DNA from: [Ruminococcus] torques ATCC 27756
Lineage (GTDB): Bacteria; Bacillota; Clostridia; Lachnospirales; Lachnospiraceae
Direction of reading: 5' to 3'
Length of the DNA stretch: 64,000 nucleotides
NCBI RefSeq assembly: GCF_000153925.1
Contig: NZ_DS264345.1
Location: 496,001 to 560,000, forward strand
Part shown: one piece after another, positions 37,401 through 45,906 of the stretch
Numbering within the stretch: position 1 is the first letter of the stretch
Layout: each line of letters opens with the position of its first letter
Position numbers and translations under genes: made by a program
The notes under the pieces: generated by a model
The model's database searches: none
Seen by the model: only the letters and a program-made list of their open reading frames with translations
Told to the model about the DNA's origin: nothing

Positions 37401-38978
37401 TATGATATGCCGGATAAGAAGTGTCCGGTATGCGGAGAACAGCTTGTGAAAGCGGGATTTGATATTCCGTTTGAGACATTCCTAGGATTCAAAGGAGACA
37501 AAGAACCGGATATCGACTTGAACTTTTCCGGAGATTATCAGGCAAAGGCTCATAAATATACAGAAGTTCTTTTCGGTGAAGGACATACATTTAAGGCTGG
37601 AACGATCGGTACTCTGGCAGATAAGACAGCGTATGGATTTGTCCGGAACTACTATGAGGAACATGAGCAAAGAAAACGAAAATGTGAGATAGAAAGAGTG
37701 ACCGAAGGGTGTACGGGAATCCGAAGAAGCACAGGTCAGCATCCGGGAGGTATCGTCGTTCTTCCTCACGGGCATGATATCAATGAATTTACTCCGGTTC
37801 AACATCCGGCAAATGATATGGAATGTGGAATTACAACGACACATTTTGATTATCATTCCATCGATCATAACTTGTTGAAGTTAGATATTCTGGGACATGA
37901 CGATCCGACGATGATCCGTACACTGGAGGACTATATTACATCGGATGCTATGGAAAATGAATACAATGCAGATCATCCGTTTATTGCGACCGAAATTCCT
38001 CTTGATGATAAGGATGTGATCGAACTGTTTCATGGAACAGAAGTGTTGGGGATTAAGCCGGAAGATATTGACGGATGTAAGATCGGAAGTCTCGGAATAC
38101 CGGAATTCGGAACGGACTTTGTTATTCAAATGGTTCAGGATACGAAACCGCAGACACTTTCGGATCTGATCCGTATTTCCGGATTATCGCACGGAACGAA
38201 TGTGTGGCTTGGAAATGCACAGGAGCTTGTGAAGTCGGGAAAGGCGACGATTTCGACGGCGATTTGTACGAGAGACGATATTATGATCTATCTTATCAAC
38301 AAAGGAGTAGAAAGTGCTCTTGCGTTTACGATTATGGAAAGTGTGCGAAAAGGAAAAGGACTGAAACCGGAATGGGAAGAGGCGATGAAAGCACAGGATG
38401 TGCCGGATTGGTATATTTGGTCATGTAAAAAAATTAGCTACATGTTCCCGAAAGCACATGCCGCCGCTTATGTTATGATGGCATATCGGATCGCATACTG
38501 TAAGATCAACTATCCTCTTGCATATTATGCGGCGTATTTCGGCATCAGGGCGGATGCGTTTTCGTATGCGCTTATGTGTCAGGGAAAAGAAACGTTGAAT
38601 TATCATATAAAACAGTATAAAAGTAAAGGGGATCAGCTAAGCAAGAAAGAGCAGGACGTGCTAAAAGACATGAAGATCGTTCAGGAAATGTATGCCCGTG
38701 GATTTGAGTTTGTTCCGATTGATATTTATAGGGCGAAGGCAAAGATGTTTCAGATCGTAGACGGAAAGCTGATGCCGTCGCTTGCAAGCATTGAAGGAAT
38801 GGGGGATAAAGCTGCCGAGGCAGTGGAAGAGGCGGCGAAAGACGGGGCGTATCTGTCGCTTGACGACTTCAGGCAAAGAACAAAAGTCAGCAAGACTGTG
38901 ATTGATCTGATGGCGGAGCTTGGATTGTTTGGAGATCTTCCGCAGAGTAATCAGTTATCGCTGTTTGATTTTACATGA
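34416..38978 (+). CDS. polC: DNA polymerase III PolC-type alpha subunit
   Basis: A 1520-residue replicative polymerase of low-GC Gram-positives. In order: N-terminal region, an OB-fold at about 285-370 (ITVHGKIISF), PHP domain opening ELHCHTKMSDMDG near 395, a DnaQ-like proofreading exonuclease with FDIETTGF near 487, the rest of PHP, then the palm and fingers. CSKCHYSDF and CPVCGEQ around 973-1010 form a predicted zinc site. The start is a TTG at 34416 preceded by TAGGAG; no ATG fits the N terminus. An additional charged linker at 190-265 is low-complexity. Confidence 0.96.
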   Translation: MEQVKDDKKFFHVFPTLRADDDVRLLFSDVEVKKITTNSRRDFLNIYIFSRHLIQKKQIFQMEQCIKDQLFAKTAVAVHIVEEYMLSGQYTAEALMNEYRESIILELKEKSMLASNMFAQADIRYEAENVVCLELLDTIVSAGRKEEIVDLLKEVYSERFHIPAEIRVDYKEPDRTGSREYDEQRIQQEINAIFERRARQRGETPQAEGEEKKDQIKRTSSENAADKASVSSRDGKGTSAAISGGVKKGEFKKGEFRKKDFYRPVKIGDDPNLIYGRNFEDEPISLEQVITEMGEITVHGKIISFDTREIRNEKTIIIFSVTDFTDTITVKMFAKNEQLPEILGELKKGAFVKVKGVTMIDKFDGELTIASVTGIKKIGDFTVQREDLSPIKRVELHCHTKMSDMDGVSEVKDIVKRAHDWGHPAIAITDHGVAQAFPDANHYIETLDKDDPFKVLYGVEGYVVDDLTEIAVNAGNQTLDDTYIVFDIETTGFSSIKDAIIEIGAVKVTDGKITDRFSTFVNPKRPIPFEITNLTSITDEMVMDSPTIDVVLPQFLEFAGDGVLVAHNAGFDVGFIEQNCRSLGLSDEFVYLDTVALARVLLPTLSKYKLNIVAKALNISLENHHRAVDDAEATAEIFVKFTEMLKKDQVGTLKEVNRYGDRNVNAIRKMPTHHIIILAKNDIGRYNLYQLISQSHMTYYARRPRIPKSLLNEHREGLLIGSACEAGELYQAVHEKRSAQQIARLAEFYDYYEIQPVGNNQFMIESERIADVNSIEDLQNINREIVELGEKFGKPVVATCDVHFLNPDDEVYRRIIMAGKGFDDADRQPPLFLRTTDEMLEEFSYLGAAKAREIVIDNPVKIAGMIEKISPVNPNKCPPVIENSDQELRDICYRKAHEMYGEDLPKQVSARLEKELNSIISNGYAVMYIIAQKLVWKSNADGYLVGSRGSVGSSFVATMAGITEVNPLSPHYYCSKCHYSDFESDEVRSFAGGCGYDMPDKKCPVCGEQLVKAGFDIPFETFLGFKGDKEPDIDLNFSGDYQAKAHKYTEVLFGEGHTFKAGTIGTLADKTAYGFVRNYYEEHEQRKRKCEIERVTEGCTGIRRSTGQHPGGIVVLPHGHDINEFTPVQHPANDMECGITTTHFDYHSIDHNLLKLDILGHDDPTMIRTLEDYITSDAMENEYNADHPFIATEIPLDDKDVIELFHGTEVLGIKPEDIDGCKIGSLGIPEFGTDFVIQMVQDTKPQTLSDLIRISGLSHGTNVWLGNAQELVKSGKATISTAICTRDDIMIYLINKGVESALAFTIMESVRKGKGLKPEWEEAMKAQDVPDWYIWSCKKISYMFPKAHAAAYVMMAYRIAYCKINYPLAYYAAYFGIRADAFSYALMCQGKETLNYHIKQYKSKGDQLSKKEQDVLKDMKIVQEMYARGFEFVPIDIYRAKAKMFQIVDGKLMPSLASIEGMGDKAAEAVEEAAKDGAYLSLDDFRQRTKVSKTVIDLMAELGLFGDLPQSNQLSLFDFT

Positions 38979-39044
38979 TGGCAGAAACTTTTTAAACGCC
39001 GCGGAATGCGGAGAATAAAAAGATAAGATGCAGGAGAGAAAGAC

Positions 39045-39497
39045 GTGATCAGAAAATTTCAAAGACAGGATCTGGAAGCGGCAGTGAAAATCTGGCTTGC
39101 CGCGAATAAAGAAGCGCATGATTTTATTGATCCGTGTTATTGGGAAGGTTACAAAGATGCGGTTAAAGAGATGTTTTTGCAGGCGGAAATCTATGTTTTC
39201 GAGACAGAAGACATGATGGAAGAGATATTTGATGAAACAGGCGGAATTCTCGGCTTTATCGGATTAGATAAAGATTATGTGGAGGGGATTTTTGTCAGAG
39301 GAGACGTTCGCTCCCAAAGTATCGGAAAGCAGCTTCTTGATTTTGTAAAACAAAAGAGAAAAAGATTAGAATTAAACGTATATGTAAAAAATAAAAGGGC
39401 AGTACAATTTTATGAAAGGGAAGGATTTTGTATTCAAAGAGAAGGAAAAGATGCGGAAACCGGAGAAAAAGAATATTGTATGCTATGGATAAAATAA
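39045..39497 (+). CDS. GNAT family N-acetyltransferase
   Basis: A 150-residue acetyltransferase with the acetyl-CoA loop in GIFVRGDVRSQSIGKQLLDF and the late YEREGF motif. It acetylates an unknown small molecule or protein using acetyl-CoA. It starts at GTG (39045) after CAGGAG. It stands between polC and a response regulator without clear linkage to either. Confidence 0.88.
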   Translation: MIRKFQRQDLEAAVKIWLAANKEAHDFIDPCYWEGYKDAVKEMFLQAEIYVFETEDMMEEIFDETGGILGFIGLDKDYVEGIFVRGDVRSQSIGKQLLDFVKQKRKRLELNVYVKNKRAVQFYEREGFCIQREGKDAETGEKEYCMLWIK

Positions 39498-39585
39498 ATG
39501 ACTTTTATATGAATCCGGAGAAAATATAAACAAGGCGTATGAAAACAGAGGAATAAAAACATCTGTTACATAAATGAGGATGGAG

Positions 39586-40278
39586 ATGGAACATAGAAAT
39601 TCAGTATTAATCGTAGAAGATGATGTAAATATTAACGGACTTTTAAAAGAAGCATTAGAAAAAGAAGGGTATATATGTACGCAGGCGTTCTCAGGTACGG
39701 AAGCAAGAATGATTTTACAGGGGGAAAGATATTCGGTTATACTTCTTGATTTAATGCTTCCGGGAATTCCGGGGGAAGAAGTACTTAGAGATATTCGAAA
39801 GAAAGGAAATACCCCGGTGATCATTCTAACAGCAAAAGATACGATTGATGATAAAGTGGAATTTTTGCGCGGCGGAGCGGATGATTATGTGACAAAGCCG
39901 TTTGATATTAAAGAAGTAACTGCCAGAGTGGAAGTGCAGATCAGAAGGGCAGAAACAACAGGGAGAAAAGAGGAGGAACACCGATTTACTTATCAGGAGC
40001 TGGAACTTAATAAGGGTGATTTTACTGTAAAAGTGGGAAATACAGAATTGCCTCATATTACAAAACAGGAATTTTCAATATTGGAGCTGTTGTTAAAACA
40101 TCCGAAAAAAGTATTCAGCAAAGAAGAAATGTTTGAATATGCGTGGGAAGAGCAATATATGGGAGAGACAAAGACGCTAGACGTACATATAAGTAATATC
40201 CGCAAGAAGATCAAGGCTGTGACAGATAAAGAATATATTGAAACTGTATGGGGGATCGGGTACAGGCTTCATCCGTAA
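39586..40278 (+). CDS. OmpR/PhoB-type response regulator
   Basis: A 230-residue response regulator: receiver domain with acidic pocket VEDD and phospho-accepting Asp55 in LLDLMLPG, switch lysine in DDYVTKPFD, and a C-terminal winged helix ending TVWGIGYRLHP. The ATG at 39586 follows GAGGATGGAG. It heads a four-gene set with an ABC ATPase, permease and histidine kinase, a layout used for sensing and expelling peptide antibiotics. It probably binds the 11-bp direct repeats just downstream. Confidence 0.93.
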   Translation: MEHRNSVLIVEDDVNINGLLKEALEKEGYICTQAFSGTEARMILQGERYSVILLDLMLPGIPGEEVLRDIRKKGNTPVIILTAKDTIDDKVEFLRGGADDYVTKPFDIKEVTARVEVQIRRAETTGRKEEEHRFTYQELELNKGDFTVKVGNTELPHITKQEFSILELLLKHPKKVFSKEEMFEYAWEEQYMGETKTLDVHISNIRKKIKAVTDKEYIETVWGIGYRLHP

Positions 40279-40280
40279 TC

Positions 40281-40332
40281 TTTACTCTTTTTTTACTTTT
40301 TATTTGCGATTGATTAGCAATTTGTTTATAGA
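40281..40332 (+). promoter_or_regulatory. Direct-repeat operator and -10 ahead of the ABC genes
   Basis: TTTACT occurs at 40281-40286 and 40292-40297, exactly 11 bp apart, followed by a -10-like TATAGA at 40327-40332. OmpR-type regulators commonly bind such helical-phase repeats; the regulator gene ends three bases upstream. Confidence 0.5.
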
Positions 40333-40368
40333 ATGAGAGCAGATAAAGAAAAGAAAAGGAGAAAAAAG

Positions 40369-41286
40369 ATGAGTGAATATTTATTGGCTACACACGGATT
40401 GACAAAACAATTCGGTCATCATAAGGCGGTAGATCATGTTGATCTTCATGTGAAAAAAGGTTCGATTTACGGCTTTATCGGAAGAAACGGAGCTGGGAAA
40501 ACGACATTTTTGAAAATGATAAGCGGTTTATCACAACCGACTTCGGGTGAGATTGAAATGTTCGGATATAAGAATGCTCAGTTGAAAAACGTACGTTCAA
40601 GGATCAGCTGTCTGATTGAGTCGCCGGGACTATACGGAAATATGTCTGCTTATGATAATCTGGCGGTAAAATGCCGATTGTTTGGGATCAATGACAAAAG
40701 ATACATTGAAAATATATTAAAAACAGTTGGCCTGTCTAATGTGGGAAAGAAAAAGACAAAACATTTTTCGCTCGGAATGAAGCAAAGACTCGGGATCGGT
40801 ATGGCTCTTGTCGGAGAGCCGGATCTGCTGCTGCTCGATGAACCGATTAACGGATTAGACCCACAGGGAATCGCGGAAATCCGGGATATGATCTTCAAAC
40901 TTCGAGATGAGCAGAATATGACGATCATTATTTCCAGTCATATTTTAGAAGAGTTGTCTAAAATCGCAACCCATTATGGAATTATTCATAACGGAACTCT
41001 CGTACAGGAAATTACGAAAGAAGAGTTGATGCAGCGCTGTGGAGAAAGGATGGAGATTTTTCTCGATGACCCAAAACAGGCGCTGCCGGTGCTGGATCAG
41101 ATGGGATTTAAGAACTATCAGGTGACAGACAAGAATACGATCCACATATACGAAAGGCTGGATGAAAGCGCAGCTGTGAATATGGAACTTGCAAAAGCAG
41201 GTGTCAGTGTGAGAGGGATTGGAATTACAAGCGAAGAACTTGAAAATTATTTTCTGAATCTGACAGGAGGTGCCTGCAATGCTTAA
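40369..41286 (+). CDS. ABC transporter ATP-binding protein
   Basis: A 305-residue ATPase. Walker A GRNGAGKTT is near residue 40, the signature SLGMKQRLG near 135, Walker B LLLLDEPINGLDP near 155. It has the extra C-terminal region of ABC-2 type drug or lantibiotic exporters. AAAGGAG precedes the ATG at 40369; the upstream in-frame ATG has none. The last codons overlap the permease start. With the two-component pair around it, a peptide-antibiotic resistance pump is likely. Confidence 0.92.
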   Translation: MSEYLLATHGLTKQFGHHKAVDHVDLHVKKGSIYGFIGRNGAGKTTFLKMISGLSQPTSGEIEMFGYKNAQLKNVRSRISCLIESPGLYGNMSAYDNLAVKCRLFGINDKRYIENILKTVGLSNVGKKKTKHFSLGMKQRLGIGMALVGEPDLLLLDEPINGLDPQGIAEIRDMIFKLRDEQNMTIIISSHILEELSKIATHYGIIHNGTLVQEITKEELMQRCGERMEIFLDDPKQALPVLDQMGFKNYQVTDKNTIHIYERLDESAAVNMELAKAGVSVRGIGITSEELENYFLNLTGGACNA

Positions 41287-42130
41287 TATGATACGAATGG
41301 AATTGTTCCGTATGTTTAAAACAAAAAGCCTCTATGTAATCTGGACAATTTTTGCTGTTCTTATGATTGTGACAACAGCGCTTACAGCGGGTGAAATGGA
41401 TGCATATTCGCTTGAGGATCGGCAGCAGAATTATGAATATGCAATGGAAGAACAAGAAAGCGGTCAGGTGAATCTTGGAATGGATGTGACGCCTCCGACA
41501 AAACCGGGGGAACAGGTTTCTGTTTTCGATATGTTTTTTGCAAATATAAAAGGAAAGGCCGTTGCGGTGTTTATGATCATCTTTACAATCCTGTATTCTA
41601 CGGCAGATGTAACGAGCGGATTTGTGAAAAATATAGCAGGTCAAGTGAAAAACAGAGGTTTGATCGTATGTGCCAAAGCCGTATGTTTGTTCCTTTATAC
41701 AGTATTGACGATGATGTTGTTCTTCATTGTACAGGCAGTGGCAAACAAATTGTTTTTCCATGAAGTTATACTGGGAGATAAAAGAGCATTTGCGCTTTAT
41801 TTTCTTCTTCAGACGATACTGCATTTTGCTCTTTTGATGATCGTAATGTGTATTGCGCTTGTGATCAGAAATAATGTAGTCAGCATTGTGATAGGTATTT
41901 GTCTGTGTATGAATGCACTTATTATTTTTTATAGTTTTATTGATCGTATGCTTGCAAAAGTCGGACTGGAAAATTTTCATATGATCAATTATACTGTGAG
42001 CGGGAAGATTACGCTTCTTGGAACAGAGATTACATCGGAAATGGCGGTTACTTCTTTGCTGGTTGGATTTGCATTTGTGGCAGCCGCAGTCTGTTTGGGA
42101 AGTTTTGTGTTTAAGAAACGAGATATTTAA
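41279..42130 (+). CDS. ABC-2 type transporter permease
   Basis: A 283-residue membrane protein with about six helices: one at residues 18-38, a large extracytoplasmic loop to about 85, then helices through to the C terminus. Sequence conservation is low, as usual for this class; identity rests on hydropathy and on its position directly after the ATPase, whose last 8 bp it overlaps. ACAGGAGG precedes the ATG. Confidence 0.88.
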   Translation: MLNMIRMELFRMFKTKSLYVIWTIFAVLMIVTTALTAGEMDAYSLEDRQQNYEYAMEEQESGQVNLGMDVTPPTKPGEQVSVFDMFFANIKGKAVAVFMIIFTILYSTADVTSGFVKNIAGQVKNRGLIVCAKAVCLFLYTVLTMMLFFIVQAVANKLFFHEVILGDKRAFALYFLLQTILHFALLMIVMCIALVIRNNVVSIVIGICLCMNALIIFYSFIDRMLAKVGLENFHMINYTVSGKITLLGTEITSEMAVTSLLVGFAFVAAAVCLGSFVFKKRDI

Positions 42131-42131
42131 C

Positions 42132-43028
42132 ATGTATGTTATAGTTGGGATTTTGGTCGGAGTTATTATTACATTGATTTGTATATTGGGTAGTTATATG
42201 CGGCAGGTAAAAGATATCTGCCGCCAATTGCGTTTTCTGAGAGAGCATGAGAGCAATATGCTCATCACAAAAGAAATTAAGCTGGGAAATATTAAAGAGT
42301 TGACAGATCTTCTGAACGAGATGATTAAAGAACGAAAAGAAGAAGCTGCACAATATGTAAAAAAAGAACGGATGATTGCTGATACATATACGAATTTATC
42401 GCATGATATAAGGACGCCCCTGACATCAATGGACGGATATTTTCAACTGCTGGAAACCTGTTCGTCTGAAGCGGACAGGAAGCGTTATATCGAAATCATA
42501 GAGGAACGAATCGAAAGCCTTAAAGAGATGCTGGAAGAGCTGTTTACTTATACAAAGTTAAAAAATGAAACGTATGAATTGAAAAAAGAACGACAAAACT
42601 TAACTCAGATTCTGAAAGAAACAGTGTTTTCATATTATGATGAATGGGCAGAAAGGGGAATTGTTCCGGAATTTGACTTGACAGATACGCCTGTTTGGAT
42701 CATGGGGAATGGACAGGCGCTTAGAAGGATTATACAAAACATTGTGAAAAACGGGTTGGATCATGGAAATAAAGAATTGAAGATTCAACTGAAAAAGAAG
42801 GAAAACAGAGCGAAGCTAGTGTTTAAAAATAGAGTGGAATATCCGGATCGGATCGATCTTCAAAGAGTCTTTGAACGTTTCTATAAAGCAGATGAAGCAA
42901 GAAGCAAAAATTCGACAGGACTCGGCCTTTCTATTACAAAAGGGTTTGTACTGAAAATGAATGGAGAAATCAGCGCGCAGATGAAGGGTGACTGGTTTAG
43001 TATTCATATCAGTTTTCCGTTAATATGA
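42132..43028 (+). CDS. Sensor histidine kinase of the ABC-linked module
   Basis: A 298-residue kinase with one N-terminal membrane helix (residues 2-22) and almost no external sensing domain, like the intramembrane-sensing kinases paired with antibiotic ABC pumps. The phospho-histidine is His91 in LSHDIRTPL; the ATPase has NIVKNGLDHG (N box), and STGLGLSITKGF (G box). It follows the permease by one base. The likely partner is the regulator at 39586-40278. Confidence 0.92.
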   Translation: MYVIVGILVGVIITLICILGSYMRQVKDICRQLRFLREHESNMLITKEIKLGNIKELTDLLNEMIKERKEEAAQYVKKERMIADTYTNLSHDIRTPLTSMDGYFQLLETCSSEADRKRYIEIIEERIESLKEMLEELFTYTKLKNETYELKKERQNLTQILKETVFSYYDEWAERGIVPEFDLTDTPVWIMGNGQALRRIIQNIVKNGLDHGNKELKIQLKKKENRAKLVFKNRVEYPDRIDLQRVFERFYKADEARSKNSTGLGLSITKGFVLKMNGEISAQMKGDWFSIHISFPLI

Positions 43029-43076
43029 AGTTAAAACGGATGAGAGAGACTTTGTTTTTTCTTTCTTGATATCCTC

Positions 43077-43105
43077 TTGCTATCGGAACATGCTGACTAT
43101 ATAAT
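43077..43105 (+). promoter_or_regulatory. Promoter of galM
   Basis: TTGCTA (43077-43082) and TATAAT (43100-43105) are 17 bp apart, about 90 bp before galM. The 16-bp gal motif is not present here. Confidence 0.65.
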
Positions 43106-43195
43106 GAAAACAGAAGAATGCGGGGCAGAATACTATAAACATCCATATAAAGTGAAGCGGATGAAAGTAACGAAAACGCAGCAGAAAGGAAGGAA

Positions 43196-44239
43196 ATGGA
43201 AATGACGAGAAATTTTGGGTGTACGAAGGAAGGAAATCAGGCGAGTCTCTATGTGATAAGAAATGAAAACGGGATGGAGGCAGCAGTGACTGACTTAGGA
43301 GCGACACTGGTCAGTTTGAAGGTGAAAAATAAAGAGGGAAGCATGGCGGACGTTGTTCTGGGATATGAAAACGCGGCCGGTTATGAGGCAGGTACGTGCT
43401 TTTTCGGAACGATTGTAGGAAGAAATGCAAACCGGATTGGCGGCGCGCAATTTGAATTAAACGGAAAAACATATCATTTGACGGGGAATGATAACGGAAA
43501 TAATCTGCACAGCGGTATGGATTTCTACAATATAAGGATATGGGAGACGGAAGAGGTGACGGAGACGTCTGTTCGTTTTAAACTTCATAGTCCGGATGGA
43601 GATCAGGGATATCCGGGAACGGCAGATATATACGTGACATACAGCCTTGATAAAGATGATAAGCTTGATATCTTTTATGAAGCTTTGTCGGACAAAGATA
43701 CGATTCTGAATATGACAAATCATAGTTATTTTAATTTAGATGGACATAACAGCGGAAGTGTACTGCAGCATACGCTTACTCTGGAGGCGGATTATTTTAC
43801 TCCGGGGGATGCACAGTCAATACCGACAGGAGAGATTCTTCCGGTGGAGAATACACCTATGGATTTTCGGGAAGGAAGAAAAATAGGAGAGAGGATCGAG
43901 GAAGAGTACGAACCGCTTCGATTCGGAAACGGATATGATCACAACTGGGTTTTGAAAAACAAAGGAAACTTTGAGAAAGTGGCGGAACTTATGGCTGAGG
44001 AAAGCGGAATCGTGATGGAAACTTACACGGATCGTCCGGGAATGCAGATTTATACGGCGAACTTTGTAGAAAATGAAGTAGGTAAAGAGGGCGTCGTATA
44101 TGGGAAAAGAAGCGCAGTTTGTTTAGAAACACAGTGTTATCCTGATGCGGTTCACCATGAGAATTTCCCAAGTCCTGTATACCGTGCAGGTGAAAAATAT
44201 ACCGCACATACTGCATTTCGTTTTTTGATAAAGAAGTAA
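43196..44239 (+). CDS. galM: Aldose 1-epimerase (galactose mutarotase)
   Basis: A 347-residue mutarotase interconverting alpha and beta anomers of galactose before GalK. Substrate-binding GRNANRIGGAQF, LHSGMDFYN with the first histidine, NMTNHSYFNLDGH with the catalytic histidine, and a late VCLETQCYPDAVHH glutamate region are in the usual order. GAAAGGAAGG lies just upstream; the start may be 43196 or the ATG two codons later. It precedes the mgl genes but is separated from them by a terminator. Confidence 0.95.
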   Translation: MEMTRNFGCTKEGNQASLYVIRNENGMEAAVTDLGATLVSLKVKNKEGSMADVVLGYENAAGYEAGTCFFGTIVGRNANRIGGAQFELNGKTYHLTGNDNGNNLHSGMDFYNIRIWETEEVTETSVRFKLHSPDGDQGYPGTADIYVTYSLDKDDKLDIFYEALSDKDTILNMTNHSYFNLDGHNSGSVLQHTLTLEADYFTPGDAQSIPTGEILPVENTPMDFREGRKIGERIEEEYEPLRFGNGYDHNWVLKNKGNFEKVAELMAEESGIVMETYTDRPGMQIYTANFVENEVGKEGVVYGKRSAVCLETQCYPDAVHHENFPSPVYRAGEKYTAHTAFRFLIKK

Positions 44240-44263
44240 AAACAGATTGAAAAGACAGATATG

Positions 44264-44308
44264 AAACAGAAAGCTGCCAAGGGGTATATCAGCGGCTTTC
44301 TGTTTTTT
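44264..44308 (+). terminator. Terminator after galM
   Basis: An 11-bp stem (AAACAGAAAGC at 44264-44274 with its complement at 44295-44305) runs into T residues. Confidence 0.88.
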
Positions 44309-44324
44309 GCATTAGTGGAGAATG

Positions 44325-44385
44325 TAATCCGGGAATGTGCCTTTTAAAAATTTCGATGATTGTGTCTGACTGAAAAAGGATGGGT
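44325..44385. repeat. mgl-flanking repeat element, copy C (partial)
   Basis: Part of the 324-bp gap between galM and mglB. It resembles the right half of copy B: the block GGAATGTGC is exact and the following TTTCG-ATGATT and AAAAAGGA sections align with small changes. Left half absent. A weak -10-like TATATT lies further on at 44485-44490 with no good -35, as expected for an activator-dependent mglB promoter. Confidence 0.5.
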
Positions 44386-44563
44386 ACAAAATGACGGGAA
44401 AATAAGAGCTAAAATGACAAATATTATAAGACATGACTAATAAAATCTTAAAAAATTCAATATAAACAGAAAAATATTCTATGTTATATTTAAAAGAATT
44501 CATATAAACTGTCACTATCAACAAAAAATATCTGTGCGAAAAAGAGCAGAAGGGAGAAAATGT

Positions 44564-45838
44564 ATGAAGAGAAAAATAGCTTTAATCACAATGGCGGCGG
44601 TAATGGCACTGTCAGTTACTGCGTGTGGAGGAGGATCTGACAGCGGAAAGTCAGCGTCAAATAATTCTTCCGGATCGGAAGTGGCAAATAAGGACAAACC
44701 GTTGGTATGGTTCAACAGACAGCCGTCAAACAGTTCCACGGGAGAATTGGACATGACAGCATTGAACTTCAATAAAGATACATATTATGTAGGATTTGAT
44801 GCAAATCAGGGTGCTGAACTTCAGGGAACTATGGTAAAAGACTATATCGAAAAAAATATAGATAAAATTGACCGTAACGGTGACGGAGTGATCGGATATG
44901 TTCTGGCTATCGGAGATATCGGACATAACGATTCTATCGCACGTACAAGAGGTGTCCGTAAAGCTCTTGGTACAGGCGTAGAGAAAGACGGAGATATCGA
45001 CAGCGCTCCGATCGGAACAAATGCAGACGGAACTGCAACTGCTGTAAAGGACGGAACGATTGAAGCCGGCGGAAAGAAATATGTAGTAAGAGAACTTGCT
45101 TCTCAGGAGATGAAGAACTCTGCAGGAGCAACATGGGATGCGGCTACAGCAGGAAATTCAATCGGCACATGGTCCTCTTCATTTGGGGAAAACATAGACG
45201 TTGTAGTTTCCAACAATGACGGAATGGGAATGTCAATGTTTAATGCATGGTCAAAAGATAATAAAGTACCTACTTTCGGATACGATGCAAATAATGACGC
45301 GGTAGCTGCTATTGCAGAAGGTTACGGCGGAACGATCAGCCAACATGCAGACGTACAGGCATATTTGACATTGCGTGTTATCCGTAATGCACTTGATGGC
45401 GTAGATATTGATACAGGTATCGGTACAGAAGATGAAGCAGGCAATGTTTTGTCTGAAGATGTATATACATACAATGAAGAGCAGCGTTCTTACTATGCGT
45501 TGAATGTAGCGGTTACAGCTGATAACTATCAGGAATTTACAGATTCTACAAAAGTATATGAGCCGGTATCCAAACAGCTGGATGAGAAAGAACATGCGAA
45601 AAAGAAAGTATGGCTGAACATTTACAATGCTTCCGATAACTTCTTAAGTTCTACATACCAGCCGCTTCTTAAGAACTATGATGATCTTCTTAATTTAGAC
45701 GTTGAGTATATCGGCGGTGACGGACAGACAGAGTCCAATATTACAAACCGTCTTGGAAATCCTAGCCAGTATGATGCGTTTGCGATTAACATGGTAAAAA
45801 CAGATAATGCGGCTTCCTATACATCATTACTTCAGTAA
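44564..45838 (+). CDS. mglB: Galactose ABC transporter substrate-binding lipoprotein, circularly permuted
   Basis: A 424-residue lipoprotein (lipobox ending VTAC, Cys21). Residues 45-140 match the middle of canonical galactose/glucose-binding protein: PLVWFNRQP with the ligand Asn51, TYYVGFDANQGAELQG, the calcium loop DRNGDGVIG (103-111), and GHNDSIAR with His121, Asp123, Arg127. Trp191, the SNND pair at 217-218 and Asp241 follow. The section that opens canonical proteins lies at the end: VWLNIYNASDNFLSS (349-363, with Tyr354, Asp358, Phe360) through AFAINMVKTDNAAS. The order of the two halves is thus swapped, joined by a linker at about 328-347. The canonical Asn of GTVLN is replaced (GTISQ). 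It feeds the MglA/MglC transporter downstream. Confidence 0.9.
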   Translation: MKRKIALITMAAVMALSVTACGGGSDSGKSASNNSSGSEVANKDKPLVWFNRQPSNSSTGELDMTALNFNKDTYYVGFDANQGAELQGTMVKDYIEKNIDKIDRNGDGVIGYVLAIGDIGHNDSIARTRGVRKALGTGVEKDGDIDSAPIGTNADGTATAVKDGTIEAGGKKYVVRELASQEMKNSAGATWDAATAGNSIGTWSSSFGENIDVVVSNNDGMGMSMFNAWSKDNKVPTFGYDANNDAVAAIAEGYGGTISQHADVQAYLTLRVIRNALDGVDIDTGIGTEDEAGNVLSEDVYTYNEEQRSYYALNVAVTADNYQEFTDSTKVYEPVSKQLDEKEHAKKKVWLNIYNASDNFLSSTYQPLLKNYDDLLNLDVEYIGGDGQTESNITNRLGNPSQYDAFAINMVKTDNAASYTSLLQ

Positions 45839-45859
45839 TAATGAGGATAAGCAGGTCTA

Positions 45860-45890
45860 TTAGGGAGAAGGAATTCTCCCTAATATTTTT
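45860..45890 (+). terminator. Hairpin between mglB and mglA
   Basis: TTAGGGAGAA and its complement form a 10-bp stem closed by a GGAA tetraloop, then TATTTTT. It should end many transcripts after mglB, so the binding protein is made in excess of the transporter, as in many sugar ABC operons. Confidence 0.8.
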
Positions 45891-45906
45891 GCGGCGGCGA
45901 TAAGCT

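Noticed and set aside
41225-42133. Long open frame of 302 codons on the minus strand opposite the permease
   Set aside because: The composition is His/Cys/Lys-rich nonsense typical of an antisense shadow, and the plus-strand permease is well supported by its operon.
43029-44563. Search for the gal motif upstream of galM and mglB
   Set aside because: No match to AATGCAACATTTTTAC was found, so these genes are not included in the AraC regulon.
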